Position numbers and translations under genes: made by a program
Part shown: positions 46,288-47,605 of the stretch, one piece after another
Position numbering within the stretch: position 1 is the stretch's first letter
Layout of the letters: the number at the start of each line of letters is the position of its first letter
Source: Nostoc sp. GT001
GTDB lineage: Bacteria; Cyanobacteriota; Cyanobacteriia; Cyanobacteriales; Nostocaceae
Direction of reading: 5' to 3'
Length of the DNA: 47,605 nucleotides
Assembly: GCF_030382115.1 (NCBI RefSeq)
Contig: NZ_JAUDRJ010000003.1
Location: forward strand, 6,958,484-7,006,088
Notes under the pieces: generated by a model
Database searches by the model: none
The model's input: only the letters and a program-made list of their open reading frames with translations
What the model was told of the DNA's origin: nothing

Positions 46288-47076
46288 ATGCCCCACAATC
46301 TGACTATTTCCACCTCAGATATCATTCACAGTCTGAAACTCTCCTGTCAGATACCTGCTGTTGTGGAAGCGATCGCATCGCAAAGTATTATTACCGAAGC
46401 AGCTCAAGCGGCAGGAATTACAGTCACGCCAGAAGAACTACAGCAAGAAGGAGATAACTTAAGGTTCGCCAAGAAGCTTGTCAAAGCTAAAGACACCTGG
46501 TCATGGCTAGAAAAACACCACCTCTCTGTGGATCAGTTTGAAGAATTAGCCTACAACAACATCCTTTCGCGGAAGTTAGCAAATCATCTATTTTCCAATC
46601 AACTGGAAAAGCATTTTTACGAACATCAGCTAGATTATATCGCTGCCGTTACCTACGAAGTTGTCTTCGAGGATCGAGACTTGGCTTTAGAGCTTTTTTA
46701 TGCCCTAGAAGAAGGCGAAATCAATTTTCCAGATATTGCTCGTCTATATATCTCAGAACCAGAAGCCCGTCGTGCTTATGGATACAAAGGACTCCGGTAC
46801 CGCAAAGATTTTCGTCCAGAGATTGCAGCCGCTGTCTTTGCTGCTGCACCACCAGAAGCTCTCAAACCGATAACAACTCCCAAGGGAGTGTATTTAATTT
46901 GGGTGGAAGAAGTCATTCAACCCCAATTAGATGAACAGTTGCGCCAAAAAATCATTACAGAATCCTTTGCTGATTGGTTAAAGCAACAAATCACCACGAT
47001 GAAAATAGTTACTCAAATAGACTCAGACGGTTCACAAGAGGAATTAATAGATATGTTATTCACCAAGACTAAATAA
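46288..47076 (+). CDS. PpiC/parvulin-type peptidylprolyl isomerase-like protein
   Basis: The 262-aa product has a SurA/PpiC layout: an N-terminal helical chaperone part (VVEAIASQSIITEAAQAAGITVTPEEL) and a parvulin-like part at about 135-225 (YEVVFEDRDLALELFYALEEGEINFPDIARLY, ending ITTPKGVYLIWVEEV). No signal peptide is seen, so it may act on the precursor in the cytoplasm or be exported otherwise. Such proteins commonly accompany the C39 exporter and HlyD in cyanobacteria and are thought to help handle the secreted peptide. GGAG stands ten bases before the ATG. An overlapping ATG at 46283 is in a frame that stops at once. Confidence 0.85.
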   Translation: MPHNLTISTSDIIHSLKLSCQIPAVVEAIASQSIITEAAQAAGITVTPEELQQEGDNLRFAKKLVKAKDTWSWLEKHHLSVDQFEELAYNNILSRKLANHLFSNQLEKHFYEHQLDYIAAVTYEVVFEDRDLALELFYALEEGEINFPDIARLYISEPEARRAYGYKGLRYRKDFRPEIAAAVFAAAPPEALKPITTPKGVYLIWVEEVIQPQLDEQLRQKIITESFADWLKQQITTMKIVTQIDSDGSQEELIDMLFTKTK

Positions 47077-47396
47077 TTTATGAATTTTCAAATGTTTTTG
47101 TTGCTAAGTATCTACCCTAATTTAGGATATATTTCTCTAGCCTTCAAAAATGTTGCAGATACAGGTTTTATTTGCTTTAAAACTTAATAGCTTTTCTTTT
47201 TTAGTGTTTTGTGAATATATCTACAAAGTGCTATTACTGCGTTGGTTAAAAATTAATTTAAATCGTTATAACTCTTGCTGGGCAGCAATTAATTTAATTT
47301 CTGCTTAAATTTACCATGCAGTTTTTTATAACTTCAATTAGGACTAAATATAATGAATTTCAAACATAAATACATTAGTTTTTTTAATCATAAATT
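47077..47396. other. AT-rich spacer, no gene seen
   Basis: About 320 bp of AT-rich sequence after the PpiC-like gene has no coding frame or repeat that I could support. It leads into the hairpin and promoter of the precursor peptide gene. Confidence 0.4.
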
Positions 47397-47424
47397 CCTC
47401 AAAAAAGTGTTGACTTTTTTGAGG
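47397..47424 (+). promoter_or_regulatory. Perfect hairpin overlapping the precursor promoter
   Basis: cctcaaaaaagt (47397-47408) pairs perfectly with 47413-47424 around a four-base loop gttg. The -35 box lies on the loop and right arm. It could be a terminator for the upstream genes or a binding site controlling the precursor. Confidence 0.5.
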
Positions 47425-47437
47425 AATAAAGTATATT
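47410..47437 (+). promoter_or_regulatory. Sigma-70-type promoter of the precursor peptide gene
   Basis: TTGACT (47410-47415) and TATATT (47432-47437) are spaced by 16 bases, close to the consensus. The start of transcription would fall about 70 bp before ATG 47514. Confidence 0.55.
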
Positions 47438-47513
47438 AGATATATAGCCAAACGAAATAAGTTGGTTAGACAAAACATTCCCAACAACAGTTACAAATTT
47501 TAGGAGAACTCAA

Positions 47514-47605
47514 ATGATCATTTCTGATCTTAACTACTTGGAAAATACCACTGAAGAAATTATTGGTGGTACCTATAAGAAGCCAATCATCATCATAGTT
47601 AAGCC
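47514..47605 (+). CDS. Double-glycine leader peptide precursor (partial, runs off the edge)
   Basis: A frame open to the window end starts with a good site (AGGAG, 47502-47506). It encodes the leader MIISDLNYLENTTEEIIGG followed by TYKKPIIIIVK. The ISDLNYLE opening and the Gly-Gly at 18-19 are marks of cyanobacterial leaders cut by C39 peptidases, like the one encoded at 41338. The core is cut off, so its class (bacteriocin-like, modified peptide or signal) cannot be given. Basic and isoleucine-rich residues follow the cleavage site. More precursor genes may lie beyond the edge. Confidence 0.8.
   Translation, partial: MIISDLNYLENTTEEIIGGTYKKPIIIIVK

Overview
The window reads as chromosome of a filamentous, heterocyst-type cyanobacterium close to Nostoc. 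The evidence is the many HIP1 octamers (GCGATCGC), cyanobacterial gene families throughout (fused TrpEG, SLH-domain porin, cNMP-C39 ABC transporter), intergenic heptamer repeats and 'gcagaggcgcagag' repeats, and at the left edge the aromatic-supply half of a scytonemin cluster.

Region 1 (1-10.0 kb, all + strand) is trpEG, trpC, trpA, a secreted tyrosinase, trpB, trpD and a DAHP synthase (aroG), closed by a strong hairpin terminator at 9979-10024. A second trp gene set with a tyrosinase between trpA and trpB is the arrangement known from the Nostoc scytonemin sunscreen locus. The scyA-F core would lie to the left, outside the window. Region 2 (10.0-13.8 kb) holds several short inverted-repeat (MITE-like) elements, a small RTX-type calcium-binding protein, a short-chain dehydrogenase and a PLP serine/threonine dehydratase.

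Region 3 (13.8-26.4 kb, - strand) and region 5 (32.5-39.1 kb) together look like an organosulfur scavenging locus. They contain a TauD-like dioxygenase, two NitT/TauT-type lipoprotein binding proteins, two tandem amidohydrolases, a methyltransferase, an AprAB-like flavoprotein/ferredoxin pair, a frameshifted SLH porin, SsuD/SsuC/SsuB, a 2-hydroxyacid dehydrogenase and an SfnB/DszC-like acyl-CoA-dehydrogenase-fold monooxygenase. A similar 17-nt motif (about TCGATCGAYTTAYCGTA) stands in the region upstream of four of these transcription units.

Region 4 (27.4-31.6 kb, - strand) lies between the two sulfur blocks. It encodes a GH31 protein whose catalytic motif is that of alpha-1,4-glucan lyases (WQDMT in place of WxDMNE), preceded by a cupin-like protein. 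This is a possible 1,5-anhydrofructose pathway and is the most unusual metabolic content here.

Region 6 (41.3 kb to the end, + strand) is a peptide export system: a cNMP-binding/C39 peptidase protein and an ABC exporter separated by one extra base, an HlyD adaptor, a parvulin-type PpiC protein and, at the very edge, a double-glycine leader peptide gene behind its own promoter and hairpin. About 2.2 kb without a clear gene separates it from region 5.
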